NCBI RefSeq assembly: GCF_963583255.1
Contig: NC_084814.1
Coordinates: 22,833,262 to 22,897,261 of the forward strand
Length of the DNA stretch: 64,000 nt
Direction: 5' to 3'
Source of the DNA: Pyrus communis
Lineage: Eukaryota; Streptophyta; Magnoliopsida; Rosales; Rosaceae
Shown: one piece after another, positions 24,431 through 34,920 of the stretch
Layout: the number at the start of each line of letters is the position of its first letter
How positions within the stretch are numbered: the first letter of the stretch is position 1
Position numbers and translations under genes: made by a program
Notes under the pieces: model-generated
What the model saw: only the letters and a program-made list of their open reading frames with translations
Database searches by the model: none
What the model was told of the DNA's origin: nothing

Positions 24431-25595
24431 ACACATTTACAATAATGTCATTTAAAATCATATAGTATAGAGACAGAAGTAATAATAAAGACAATACAGC
24501 TGCAGTTTAATACTCATTATTTAATTAAGGAATCAAAATCATATAGTAAGACGTGACATGAAACATTTTCAGTGGGGTTGGTATTCTCTTGTCTATTTGC
24601 TCAACTTTGTAAGACGAATAATCAACTCGGAATCAACCAGAACTATATAGCCAAGTGTGGCACTGGCATTAGCTAGGACAAGAGCCAGGGAGGATCGATT
24701 TACATATTCTGTAGCTAGACAGGATCAAGGGACATACATGGATATCTCTTTGGGAGTGGGGGTGGCCTTGGTTCTCGGAAGCTTGCCACTTTTGGGGTTG
24801 CTTTTGTGGTGGTGGAATGAGCTTTGGTATGTGCTTCTTCTCAAACTACAACATTCGTCTACCGGTGCTAAGTTGCCGCCCGGCCACATGGGACTTCCAC
24901 TTGTGGGTGAATTACTCACGTTCTTGTGGTACTTCAAAGTTCTTCGTTCTCCAGATGATTTTATCAATGCTAAACGAGCAAAGTATGTTTTATTTCCTTC
25001 CCTTTTTTAGTACTTCTACTATGTTTTTGTTTGGAGGAAGTATAATAATTTGTTTTAGGTTTGAAACTTGTAATGTTATAGTTTTTGTTATAAAAAAAAA
25101 AAAAAAAATTAAGTATGTTGAATTATTGCTTCAAGGCATATATATTCATTAGGCTATTTTTCAAACTTTATTCGCATCCACAACAGTGTTCAAATGAGAT
25201 TTGAATAAGCTTTGTAGATATAATGAATTCTAGTCTTACACTTATTGTTTGTCAAAGATTTGCACATTGTAAGATAAATCCCAAACTAGCCTTATTATTG
25301 TTTTTTTTTTCAAGCTATTTATGTTGTACTGTGAGAATAAACAGTTGTGAAAGAAAGTAAGTGTTTGGTAAACTATAGCGCTAAAAATGTTCTTAACACA
25401 AAAGACGAGGGTAGGATTGTCAATATGAAAGTTTTGTTAATTGGTACTGTTCACATGCCTCCAATAAAAAAATGGCTTTTTAAGAAGCATGCGTAGAATT
25501 ACTTATGCTTTCTGCTGTTTCGGATCCATAATTTTAAAGTTTTTTTTTTTTTTTCCATTTACCAAACACAATTAAGGTCCTAACATTTTTAAGAA

Positions 25596-25632
<37 letters not shown>

Positions 25633-25850
25633 AGCAAATCCTGAGCTCACAGAAATCTATACCTTTAAAAGAGGTACGAAAAAATCGAGTTCAAAGAAGT
25701 GTTGATAGGTGATGAATTAGGAGGATAAATGATCTAAAATTTAGTCCCTAAAAAAAACAGTCATAAATAACTTGCTTTTTAAGATTTAGTGTGAATCCAC
25801 AATTACATCTCCATGGACTATGAATGTTAGTAACTATTTGGCGTTTAATC

Positions 25851-26010
25851 AAGGGAACTTTAACGAAACGTTTTCGGTACTGTTCACTTTAACGAAAAAC
25901 CATATTTTTACACTAAAAAGTCAATCCTGATACTATTCACCTTACCCTTTATTTTGTTATTATCGTTAAATCTCAAAGTTTTTAAACCCTTTTCATTAGT
26001 TTTCTTTTTA
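25851..26010. mobile_element. MITE-like element, copy 1, in P450 intron 1
   Basis: AACTTTAACGAAACG...ACTGTTCACTTTAACG...CCATATTTTTACAC...TTCATTAGTTTTC. The same ordered motifs occur in reverse complement at 27909-28056 within the same pseudogene. It resembles an element I recall as very abundant in apple DNA. Confidence 0.7.
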
Positions 26011-27504
26011 ATCAATTCTTGTTTTGTGGTAAAAGTCGTCTATGAAATTGGTATATTCTCAATATCGTGCAAAATGGTTGACACCCTTTGTCATGCACAT
26101 ATTAAATGATCAGTTATGGTGATAGAGTAGGATTGTACAGAACCTACCTCTTTGGATCACCGTCCATCATAGCATGTTTCCCAACAGTCAACAAATTTGT
26201 ATTCCAATCAGACGACACCTTCATCCTAGAATGGCCTTGCGTTGATCTTATGGGTCACACTTCTCCGGTGGCAGTTAGTGGGAAGTCCCATGCCAGGCTC
26301 AGAGGTTACGTCACAAAGGCTATTAATCAGCCGGACGCTCTCCGGCGAATTGCCCAGCTAGTCCAACCACGCATCATAGCTGCACTCGATTCATGGGCTC
26401 AGAAGGGCAAAGTCAAAGCTTTTGACGAAACTAAGAAGGTGACGTTTGAAAATATTGGAAAACTGTTTGGAAGTTTGGAGCCCTGGACCTCTCCTAGATA
26501 CCATTGATAACTTGTTCGAAGGATTGATGAAAGGTTACAGAGCTCAACCATTAAACATTCCTGGAACTGCCTTTCACCATGCTCGTCAGTTCCTTAATCT
26601 TAACTGATTTCACCGCAAAAATCAATTGAAAGCATTTAAATTCCCACTGTACAAGAAAAAAAATCAAGCATCAATGATCAGATATATCCGCTAGACACGA
26701 TGATGTGTCTAAAAAGACCAGATGTGTCCGTTGAGTTATTAGGCACATATAGTTTCCTATAGATACGTCATCATGTTTCATGGAATATATGTGAATGTTA
26801 GTTATTAGACACGTCATTTTGTTTGATGCATATATATGGTCGTTGATATTTTTCTCTTGTACTGCATGCATTTGGTATGATTGATTCCATCAAGTTTCAC
26901 TAATGAATTTGATATATGTATATATGCATGTGGATGAATTTCTGCAGTGTAGGCAGAAGCTTGAGGCCATTTTCAGGCTGGAGCTGGAGAAGAAGAAGAG
27001 CCAAAAACTAGTGACAAATGATCTCATGGATGGGCTTATGCAAATTAAAGATGAGGAAGGTAATAAACTAAGTGACCAAGAGGTGGTAGATAACATCGTC
27101 AGCCTCGTTGTAGGTGGATATCTACTTCCATTGCGTCAATGTGGGCTATATATTATTTAGCCAAGCACCCTACTGTCCTAAAAAAGCTTCAGGTACGATT
27201 ACGATCACCCCCGTATTCTAGTTGATAGCATACTAATAATAATCAAAACAAAGAAAGTTAGTTTCTCAATAATCAATGGCTTGTTTGGTATTCTTCTGAG
27301 ACTCAATTTTTGTATTTGAAATTGGTATAAAAAAAGATACCAAACAGACTCTAAGTTATTTTGATAATCTTGGAGTTCTAATTTGGACTTACATACAGGA
27401 GGAGAATATGGCTATAAAGAAGAACAAGAAAGGGGGTTTTATTACAAGTGAAGATGTTTCAAAAATGAAATACACAAACAAGGTATATATTGTCTATAAT
27501 CAAG

Positions 27505-27860
27505 TTGAGGTTCCATCATAAAATCAATTAACAATGTAAGGAATAGCCAAACCTCTTATAAGCCCTTGCAAGGTTTTTTTTTCACTGATGTGGAACTTTT
27601 TACCTTTATATCATCACACGCCCCCTCACATGTGGTAAGTTTTCAAGCCAAACACGTGAACAACACAAATTGGGTGACGTGGAGTACGTGTGGCCATTGA
27701 GCTTTGCACGTGAGTCAACCTGCTTTGATATGATGAAGAAACTTGAGGTTCTATACCATAAAACCAATTGGCAATATGGGAAGTAATCCAACCTCTTATA
27801 AGCCCGTGCAAGATTTCTCATTTCATCAATGTCAAATTTTTTTTACCTTCACATCCTCAT
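27505..27860. repeat. Dispersed repeat with two direct arms, P450 intron 4
   Basis: Two direct arms of about 100 bp, at about 27505-27610 and 27740-27850, share TTGAGGTTC, ATAAAA(T/C)CAATT, CCAAACCTCTTATAAGCCC-like and TGCAAG motifs. They flank a GC-richer centre (ACACGCCCCCTCACATG, GGTGACGTGGAGTACGTG). The layout resembles a small non-autonomous LTR-type element, but no primer site was identified. Confidence 0.5.
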
Positions 27861-27908
27861 ATAAATGAAGTGTAAACATTTTTGGGAAGAAAAGGAGGCC
27901 ATATTATT

Positions 27909-28056
27909 AAAGGAAAACTAACAAAAAGTCCAAAAAAACTTTAATTTTAATGAAAAATGACAAATAAAGGTGTAATGAATAGTACCAGAAAAAAGGTAAA
28001 AATATGGTTTTTCGTTAAAAGTGAACAGTACTAGAAGTGTTTCGTTAAAACTCCCT
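27909..28056. mobile_element. MITE-like element, copy 2 (inverted relative to copy 1), in P450 intron 4
   Basis: Reverse complement reads AGTTTTAACGAAACAC, AGTACTGTTCACTTTTAACG, AAAAACCATATTTTTACC and ends TTGTTAGTTTTCCT, parallel to the copy at 25851-26010. Together the two copies could form a 2-kb-spaced hairpin in pre-mRNA. Confidence 0.7.
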
Positions 28057-28496
28057 ATTATTGATCGTTACAAAATTAACTCAAGCCAAACATTATGCAC
28101 TTTGCATTCAGGTGGTCGAAGAAACAATAAGAATGGCCAACGTTTCAGCTTTTATTTTCCGAATGGCCGTCAGGGAAGCTGAGTATAAAGGTACGTATAG
28201 GATACATGCACCATGTGTGTTGGCATGTTGCTGCAAATTTAGGGTTTAGGAATTCAAATCAAATGCATGGTTGGTGTACTTGGAACTATTTCTAATATTG
28301 GCTGTGCTAGTTTGCAGTCCCATAATTGTAGCTAATCAAGTTGGTAAATCCATGCTGGATATAAAATACCCAAGGGTTGGAAAGTGATTCTTTGGCTTCG
28401 ATATCACCACACAAATCCAGAGAATTTTGATGATCCTATGTGCTTGAATCCAGACGGATGGAATGTGAGCCTATATTTCTGTATGACATAATGAAT

Positions 28497-28735
28497 AGGT
28501 CTGTTTGGAGGTACTTCTTAAAAAAAAAACACTTATATTAAACACTTCTAAGAAGCATATAAATAAATTTGAACAAAAATGCAAGCATTTCTCGAAAAAC
28601 TTCTTCCAAAAAAAGCTTCAAGAGTTTTTATTAACACTTATAACTTTTTATGTCAAACATTGCTAGAAGCGTTTTTGGTGATTAGAAATCGTTTTTAGCT
28701 ATTTTATAAGTACTTTCAAGCGTACCTTTTTGTTA
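28497..28735. mobile_element. Foldback/MITE-like element in P450 intron 6
   Basis: Begins GTCTGTTTGGAGGTACTTCTT and ends AAGTACTTTCAAGCGTACC, which is its imperfect inverted complement. AT-rich interior with AAGCATT/AAGCGTTT motifs. Confidence 0.5.
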
Positions 28736-28929
28736 TAATTATTATTTATCTATTGAATCAATATATTTTCATTGTTCAGAAACCAGCTAAGCCCGGAACA
28801 TATGAAGCTTTTGGTGGTGGATCAAGAATATGTGCTAGAAACATGCTTGTTAGAACCCAACTCACAATCTTGTTACATCATTTGGCAACAGGATACAAGT
28901 GTTAACCCTAAAAACTACCAAACCTATGT

Positions 28930-29640
28930 GGTGCGCAGGCCGAGTAATTAATAAGCTAACTATGTCATTCGGTTATGTGCGGGGCGTGCCAACTCGTCGG
29001 CCAAGCTCAGCCGAAAAGTAAAATATGTTGATGTGGCGTTGGGCGCTCTGCTGATTTCTTGATCTTGTGACTGCAGCTGAGGAAGGAACACGTCTCGGCC
29101 TTCGGGTTCTAGAGCCTGAAGACAAGGCTGCTAGTTCTGCGAAGTTCAATATCAAATTCGACTTTCAGTGTGCTGAATGTAGTAATCTGTAACACCTCAC
29201 TTCACCGAAAAAGCTAATGAGATGACCTCTGCCAATAAGGATTCGAAAATCCTTCTCGACCGAGACTTGGATAGATAACCAGTCAGCCTCGACGCAGTGC
29301 TATTTATCCAAACTGAAGGTGCTCCACGGTCGGCTAATTCTACGGCAACAGTGTAGTTTATCCAAACTGAAGATGTCAGATGTCACCGGTTGCCTTCACA
29401 ATGCTGTTTATCCAAACTGAAGATGTGTTGGCGGAAAAAGAAAATAAAAATCTCAAGGTTCTTGAGAGGTTTCGCGTAGAGCGAGAGTTTGTGCAAGGCA
29501 GTTTGTGTGTTGAATTGGAGAAGCCTAGACATGTTGCACATCGTCTTACATTTATAGCAGTGAGGTCTTCTTCATGCTTTTTAGCTGCGACCTGCCAATA
29601 CGTTTTCCAAATTGCACCCGTCTCTCTGTGATGCTATCGG
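28930..29640. mobile_element. Retrotransposon LTR-like fragment in the last P450 intron
   Basis: A GC-richer block lies inside the unusually long (1392 bp) last intron of the P450 pseudogene. It holds three tandem units of about 48 bp marked by TTTATCCAAACTGAAG(A/G)TG at about 29311, 29356 and 29404. GGATTCGAAAATCC and CTCGACCGAGACTTGG resemble LTR sequences I recall from rosaceous Gypsy elements. No coding domain or clear ends were seen. Confidence 0.4.
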
Positions 29641-31113
29641 GATACTCTTGATATACCACCTGTGACCAAACTAAATCCCTTTTGATCTCCATGTGAACCT
29701 AAATTTCTTGATAGAAATTCAACGCATATGTCGAGCCCACTAACGTGGCCTTCCATTAATATTAAAACAACTCATCCAGCCATGATATCTAATTCCACAC
29801 GCTTCAACATGCAAAGCTAATTGCAAGCAGATTGCAATATCACCTCACTTGTGATTATCACATCACATTATTTTTACCTCATCATTATCCCATGCATGCA
29901 TGCAGATCATGCATCTTAACAATTATGATCAAACCCATGCTGCTCCAATACGATGACAAGAATTCCAATCCCATTCGAACTACACTGCTTGCTTGGGGAT
30001 ATAATATGCATCCTATCTATCCTGTTTAAAAATATGTCAAGATAATTCATATTAAAAAATAATTATTATGATAAAAATCATAATATTATCCTTTAACAAT
30101 AACAAAATTATCTTCACTTTCCATCCAACGGTTGTGAGCTATGCTTACTCAACGGCCTTGATTATATGGACCGATGGTGTAAATTTGGGTCCAAATAACA
30201 AGTAAGGAGGAAACCATCTCAACTCTTATGATTATTAAATATGTATCAATATGCATTTACTAATGAACATTATGTACTTGAATTTTTCAGATGGGAATTG
30301 GTCAATCCAGATGCAGGGATGAGTTATCTGGCACATCCAAAACCAGTTGATGGGGTTGATATCACCATTAAAAAATTTTAGAAATCCATTTTTCTGCTCT
30401 TTCTTGGTCTGGATTTTCGATTCGACTGATGGAGTTCTCAGGTTCTGTTTTAATTTTCTTCATCAGATATGTTTGATTAAATGTGGCAGTGAACATCTTT
30501 CTGCAACCTTCTTGCTTTAAGGCCGAAGCCATTACTAAATGTTTGTTTTGAAGGATTCAATGACCAGTGTCATTCCTTCTAATTGTATTGAATGATTGAT
30601 TGTGAATTGTTGTTTCATTTCTACACTGTTAAGGCCGATGCGGTGGATTCTTTTGGGTTGCTTGATAAAATTGTGAAGGATAGTTTCTTGAAGGTTGTTA
30701 GTAGTTGATTTCTTGCTTGCAAAGATTAAGTTGTTTGATTGATTAACATTCAAAGTTGTTCGGTTGATTTCTGGTTGATTGTTATGGCGTCTAATACTGT
30801 CAAAATTGAAAGTTTACTGGGGATGATCACTATAAAACTCCAAGACGGCAACTTTTTCAAATGGAGTTACCATTTGCAGTCTGTTCTAAGATTATCCCCA
30901 ATTTTTGGGTTAAAACCTAAAAATTTTAACGGCTAGAAATAATTTTTCTCCTCCAACTCTTCTGGCTTAAATTTTTAGCCCGAGAGTATTAAAGAACGAA
31001 TTTAGGATAATTCAAATAACTTTTTAAAAAATAATAATTATGTAGACTATCCTAATTTAATTTTATGAACATTTTAATTTTAAAATATTTAGATTTCGAT
31101 AAATATTGAAAAA

Positions 31114-33286
31114 TGACACACCCCGACCGAGATCAGGGAGTGCTGGCCGTCACACAAAGGTGACGTAACCATGTGCACGTGCGGAAGCTAATAGAGTAGT
31201 AATATAAAAAGTACGAATAATTAAAAACTAGCATACAAAGTACTAAAACAAGTGCTAGCGTAAGTGAGACACAAGTTCAGAGCAAGTCTACAGCAGTCCA
31301 AAAGAAAGGATGCGACAACAGTACACCCGAAGGTGACCCTACGCTGGTGAGTGTCTGTCAGAAATGCCGGAAAAGCCCTCTAGGAAACCACCGAAACTGC
31401 TAATCAACTAGAACCTGGAGGGGCGCAAAACAAAAGCGTGAGTGGGCAAAAACAAAGCTTTTCGAAAACCATTTAGAAAAAATACATTCTAACCCCTCGC
31501 TGTAAAACCTGTATACTTCCCAGAAAATAAACATATATACGTATGTTCATAGATATGCCAATCATGCTCAAGAATATGCCATGTCACAATCTCATAATGA
31601 AATGCAAGTGCTCAGGTATAACTCATATCAATAACATATAATCTAGCAGCCGGAGTCACCTAACGTGACCTGTACGGCTGCATATAGAGCTCAAATCTCA
31701 AACTCAATAACTGAACCTGCCCACGAGTCGGAACCACCTAAAGTGGTCTGTACGACAGGCCTGGGTGTAACATATATATACGCTCTAGTGCTACGATCAC
31801 GTGAAGGCTGTGCGAATAATCGCGGGTCACCTACGAGTCGGAACCACCTAAAGTGGTCTGTACGACAGGATTGTGCACCTAACTTGGATCCAAGCTGAGC
31901 GTGTGGTGCGGGAGGTGAACATCACGTGAAGGACTGTGCCCTACTCTGGGCGGGAGCACTAACACCGGGGGTGCAGGTTATGAGCTCTCTAAGCATCTCA
32001 AACCACTACTGAATATAAACATGCATACCACTTACCTGGCACTTACCTGTGCGTCCACAGCACCCAATATGCATATGTATGTGTATGCAACTAATAATGC
32101 GGCTAAGGGTGCATAATCAATAATAATAATATGCATGGCATAAGACAAATAACCATTTTTACTCAATTTCTGGGAAAATAATTGTATATAGGTATATACG
32201 GAAAACCAAAAGCCCACTCACTGGTATGTGGAAGGGTTGTAGCCCCCCTGCCTCGAGTGACCACGCTCGTCCTCGGGATACGTATCACCTATATGCGAAA
32301 CAACTATAAAAACGTCAATTTTAAAGCACATAACCAACTTCTCGTAATAACTTCTCATACATTGCTCAAATTGGACAAATGAATATACCAACGTGCTCTA
32401 CACAACCTCAGGATCACACCCATATTTTTAGAAAAAAATTTCTCCGCCGCACGCGCCCCCACGCGCCGGCCACGCGCAGGCACGTGCTTGGCACGCTGAC
32501 GGCGTCAACTGACGCCGTGAGGAATATTCCGTTATTTCTAACGGATTCCGTCAACGGCGTCAGGAATATTCCGTCAAGTTTGACGGAATATTCCGTCTCC
32601 TTCTCCGGCGAACCTCCGGTGACGTCGCTGGCGCCGAAAACTGGAAAATTTTAAAACCGTGTTTTCTCACTCGTTTCTCAACCATTTTTTATGATTCTTG
32701 CACCAAAACAACGCCTAGAACTAGTAGAACAACGATATACAAGTTTTAAGGGTCAAAAACCACCAGAACTTACCTGTGCAAACTATCCAAATCCGGCCAA
32801 CTCCGACCACGGTGATCCCGACGTCAAAACTCTTTAGACGAAGCACTCTGAGGCTCCTTGGGACACCACCAAGCTACCTACAAGCTTCAAATTTCCTAAA
32901 ACGTTAGTATTTACGTTCGCATGAATAGTACTCAAATCGGACCACCTTGAAACGACGTGAAAACATTAGAGTTCTCACCTGAAAATGGTACGATCGTGCT
33001 CCTCTCAACCTCACGAGCTTAAAGGTGTACTTGGTTTCCTCGATCTGTAAGGGTTTGGTGTAGTTGTGTGTGTGTCCGTACGTTTCCAAAGAGAAGGGAA
33101 GGAATGGAGCTCGGGAGAGAGAGACGGGGAAAAAGACAGAGAGACAGTGAGAGTGAGAGGGTGTGTGTGTGGCCCAACACATGCCAACACAACCCAAAAC
33201 AGCCACGAAGTGTAAACGAAACGAACTAGGGGTAACAATGTCATTTCACACGTACGATTTCGATAATTTCGGGACGGGATGTCACA
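31114..33286. mobile_element. 2173-bp TG...CA element, putative solo LTR
   Basis: Starts TGACACACCCCGACC and ends GGGACGGGATGTCACA, with AAAAA directly on both sides (31109-31113 and 33287-33291) as a possible 5-bp target duplication. It is GC-richer than its surroundings and holds internal repeats but no ORF with recognisable domains. The TG/CA ends with the 5-bp duplication fit a solo LTR of a large retrotransposon. The duplication is poly-A and therefore weak, and no primer site or partner LTR is present. Confidence 0.6.
31645..31935. repeat. Internal repeats within the putative solo LTR
   Basis: GAGTCGGAACCACCTAAAGT followed by GGTCTGTACGACAGG occurs at about 31725 and about 31828. A degenerate version (GGAGTCACCTAACGTGACCTG) is at about 31652. 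CACGTGAAGG(A)CTGTGC occurs at about 31799 and 31923. Confidence 0.85.
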
Positions 33287-33399
33287 AAAAATCTCTAAAC
33301 AGACATCATGAAACTCGTGAAATACTATGAAAAAAATATGAAACACATAAAATAATTTTTTTTAATTACTTTAGCCATTGGATTTGAATTTGGACCGTT

Positions 33400-33437
<38 letters not shown>

Positions 33438-33718
33438 ATTAGATTTGATCATATTAGATCTTCACCGTTGTATTTAATGAATTTATAAATATAAAAGTAA
33501 AAAAATATACATATATACAATGGACCAGCTCCACTAACCTAGGGGGAATCTTGGGCTAAATTTGCCTCAGAAATGAGTTTTGGGTTAAAACTCATATTTG
33601 CCTCAAGGATTGGAGCAAGTTGTGATAGGCTTAGAACCTAAAATTTGAGTTTTACTCAAGGGTTGGAGTAGGTCTAAGGGGCTATGATCTTTTTGAGTTC
33701 TTTAATGGTGAGTCACAA

Positions 33719-33846
33719 GCAAGTGATTATTTACCACAGTGATAGAAATGTGTTGAGTCCTTGCATTACAGAGTGAATTCCAACCCCGTCAACTTCTAAT
33801 CTAATATAGAATCTAACCAAATCTATCATTTAACCCAAAAAAAAAA
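33719..33846 (+). mobile_element. Short SINE-like retroposon with poly-A tail and 15-bp target duplication
   Basis: A 128-bp insert ends in a run of about 12 A and is bounded by identical AATGGTGAGTCACAA at 33704-33718 and 33847-33861. Removing the insert and one duplicate restores the gag reading frame (FFNGESQ continuing to CPPKYY). A long duplication plus an A tail is the signature of LINE-mediated insertion. No clear A or B box was found, so it could be a truncated SINE or LINE tail. Confidence 0.8.
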
Positions 33847-34764
33847 AATGGTGAGTCACAATGTCCACCTAAATACTATATTAGTCTTGATGCTGGTATA
33901 ACTAAAGAGATTACCATTGCTTACAAGGAATCGGTTAAGAAGGATTTAGCTTTGTTAAGTCTGCTAATTCACTCTCTGATGAGGCAATGGATCATGTGAT
34001 TGGCTACAAGACCTCTCAAGAGGCTTGGGACTGTCTTCAAGAAAGATTTGCTTACGTGTATGTGATTAGAGTAAATCAACTTGAGTTTCACACTGTTAAA
34101 AAATTACTGAAAATGATTATATGATTGTTACTTTATCCGGTTTACCTCCAGAATTTGAAGTAATCAAAACAGTTATTTTAGCAAAAGACACACCTACCCC
34201 TTTGAAGGATTTTTGAGCACAGCTTCTTGGTGCATAAAGACGCACGGTTTTCACTTCGATCCTTAATTATTATTATTGTTTTCATCTAAAATTGTTCTTT
34301 AACTTTTGAAAGTATGTCTAACGATAACTATTATTAACGTCTGTTACAAAATTAGCAAAAGTACGTGACTTGTGGGTTTGCCATTGGAAAAACAAAGTAA
34401 GAAACCGCCAAGTTCAAGTCGACCATTTAGGTACAATTTGCACGTCTGAAATTTATGGTTCGTTTGAAAGTGCTTTTAAAAAGTAAGTGAATTATGAAAA
34501 AAATACTTTATTGCTTCATACAAGAAACATATAACTGGTGCTTCTTTTATAAAGCATTTAACTACTTTTAGAATAAAAAACATTTAATCAAAAAACATTT
34601 TCAATAATTTTAAAAGCAATTCCAAAAAAACACATAGACGTTGTCACTTTGAGTTGAAAATCAATTCTTAAAATAATTGACACGCGACATAAAAACCAAT
34701 CAATCCATCCATGTCCTGCATCCATTTCTATCTCTTCATCTTTTCTTCCTACTTATGAAGAAAA

Positions 34765-34920
34765 TTTGCAGTGTGACCGGCACATAAGGTGGTATACCAC
34801 GTGTTACTATACAAATTGGCAGATATATGTGTTAAAAAGTTAATAACTTAAAAAAATAAAATTTTCCACCAATTACATAAAAACATGTGGTGTACCACTC
34901 GTATTCCCGTCACAATAAAA
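34765..34920. mobile_element. Foldback MITE-like element
   Basis: Left arm GTGTGACCGG...AAGGTGGTATACCACGTG and right arm ACATGTGGTGTACCACTC...CCCGTCACA are inverted complements over about 50 bp with mismatches. The flanks CCTACTTATGAAG and CCTACCTATGAAG are near-identical, either a long target duplication or part of a wider repeat. Confidence 0.7.

Larger units (their letters stand above)
24738..30381 (+). pseudogene. Cytochrome P450 pseudogene, CYP85 clan (CYP88/CYP729-like), 8 exons
   Basis: Intact copies would be ER-anchored haem monooxygenases; CYP88 members oxidise ent-kaurenoic acid or triterpenes. Apparent exons: 24738-24982, 26114 to about 26590, 26948-27192, 27399-27482, 28112-28190, 28358-28464, 28780-28898, 30291-30381. 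Visible: N-terminal anchor and LPPGHMGLPLVGE, GLYRTYLFGSPSI, the ExxR helix (EETIRM), GWKVILWLRYHHTNPENF, FGGGSRIC, and a C-terminal PKPVDGVDITIKKF. Lesions: an extra C at 26481-26483; a 4-nt loss at about 27119 in the I-helix oxygen-binding GGYxST region; the expected acceptor before 28358 reads TG instead of AG; the haem motif reads CAR instead of CAG; PDRW reads PDGW. Introns hold MITE-like and LTR-like insertions. Pseudogene status is strong; family assignment is by recall. Confidence 0.87.
30891..33672. mobile_element. TIR element (MITE-like) inserted in the Copia gag, split by a larger element
   Basis: The gag frame is interrupted exactly between TCTAAG at 30885-30890 and TCTAAG at 33673-33678, consistent with a 6-bp target duplication. 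Left end ATTATCCCCAATTTTTGGG and the reverse complement of the right end, CCTACTCCAACCCTTGAG, are similar but imperfect. Both sides carry GTTAAAAC...TAAA and CTCCAA...TTAAA...AGCCC motifs. Removing the inner 2.2 kb element leaves about 600 bp. Confidence 0.6.
30784..34245 (+). mobile_element. Copia-type gag remnant, interrupted by two later insertions
   Basis: Gag (UBN2-type) coding begins at 30784 (MASNTVKIESLLGM, then LQDGNFFKWSYHLQSVL) and stops at 30890. It resumes at about 33673 with LRGYDLFEFFNGESQ, is cut again at 33718, resumes after 33861 with CPPKYYISLDAGITKEIT, VKKDLALLSLLIHSL, SDEAMDHVIGYKTSQEAW, and ends with GLPPEFEVIKTVILAKD and AQLLGA near 34245. A segment around 34100 is deleted and stops are present. 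No protease, integrase or reverse transcriptase follows, so only a gag fragment remains. Confidence 0.8.

Noticed and set aside
28321..28380. Apparent frameshift in the P450 at CCCAAGGGTTGG
   Set aside because: On rechecking, GGA TAT AAA ATA CCC AAG GGT TGG reads in frame; the problem is the missing AG acceptor, not a frameshift.
32904..33346. Frames of 100-111 codons on the minus strand inside the putative LTR
   Set aside because: Low-complexity Ser/His/Leu-rich translations of a GAGAGA-rich stretch; no known retrotransposon protein.
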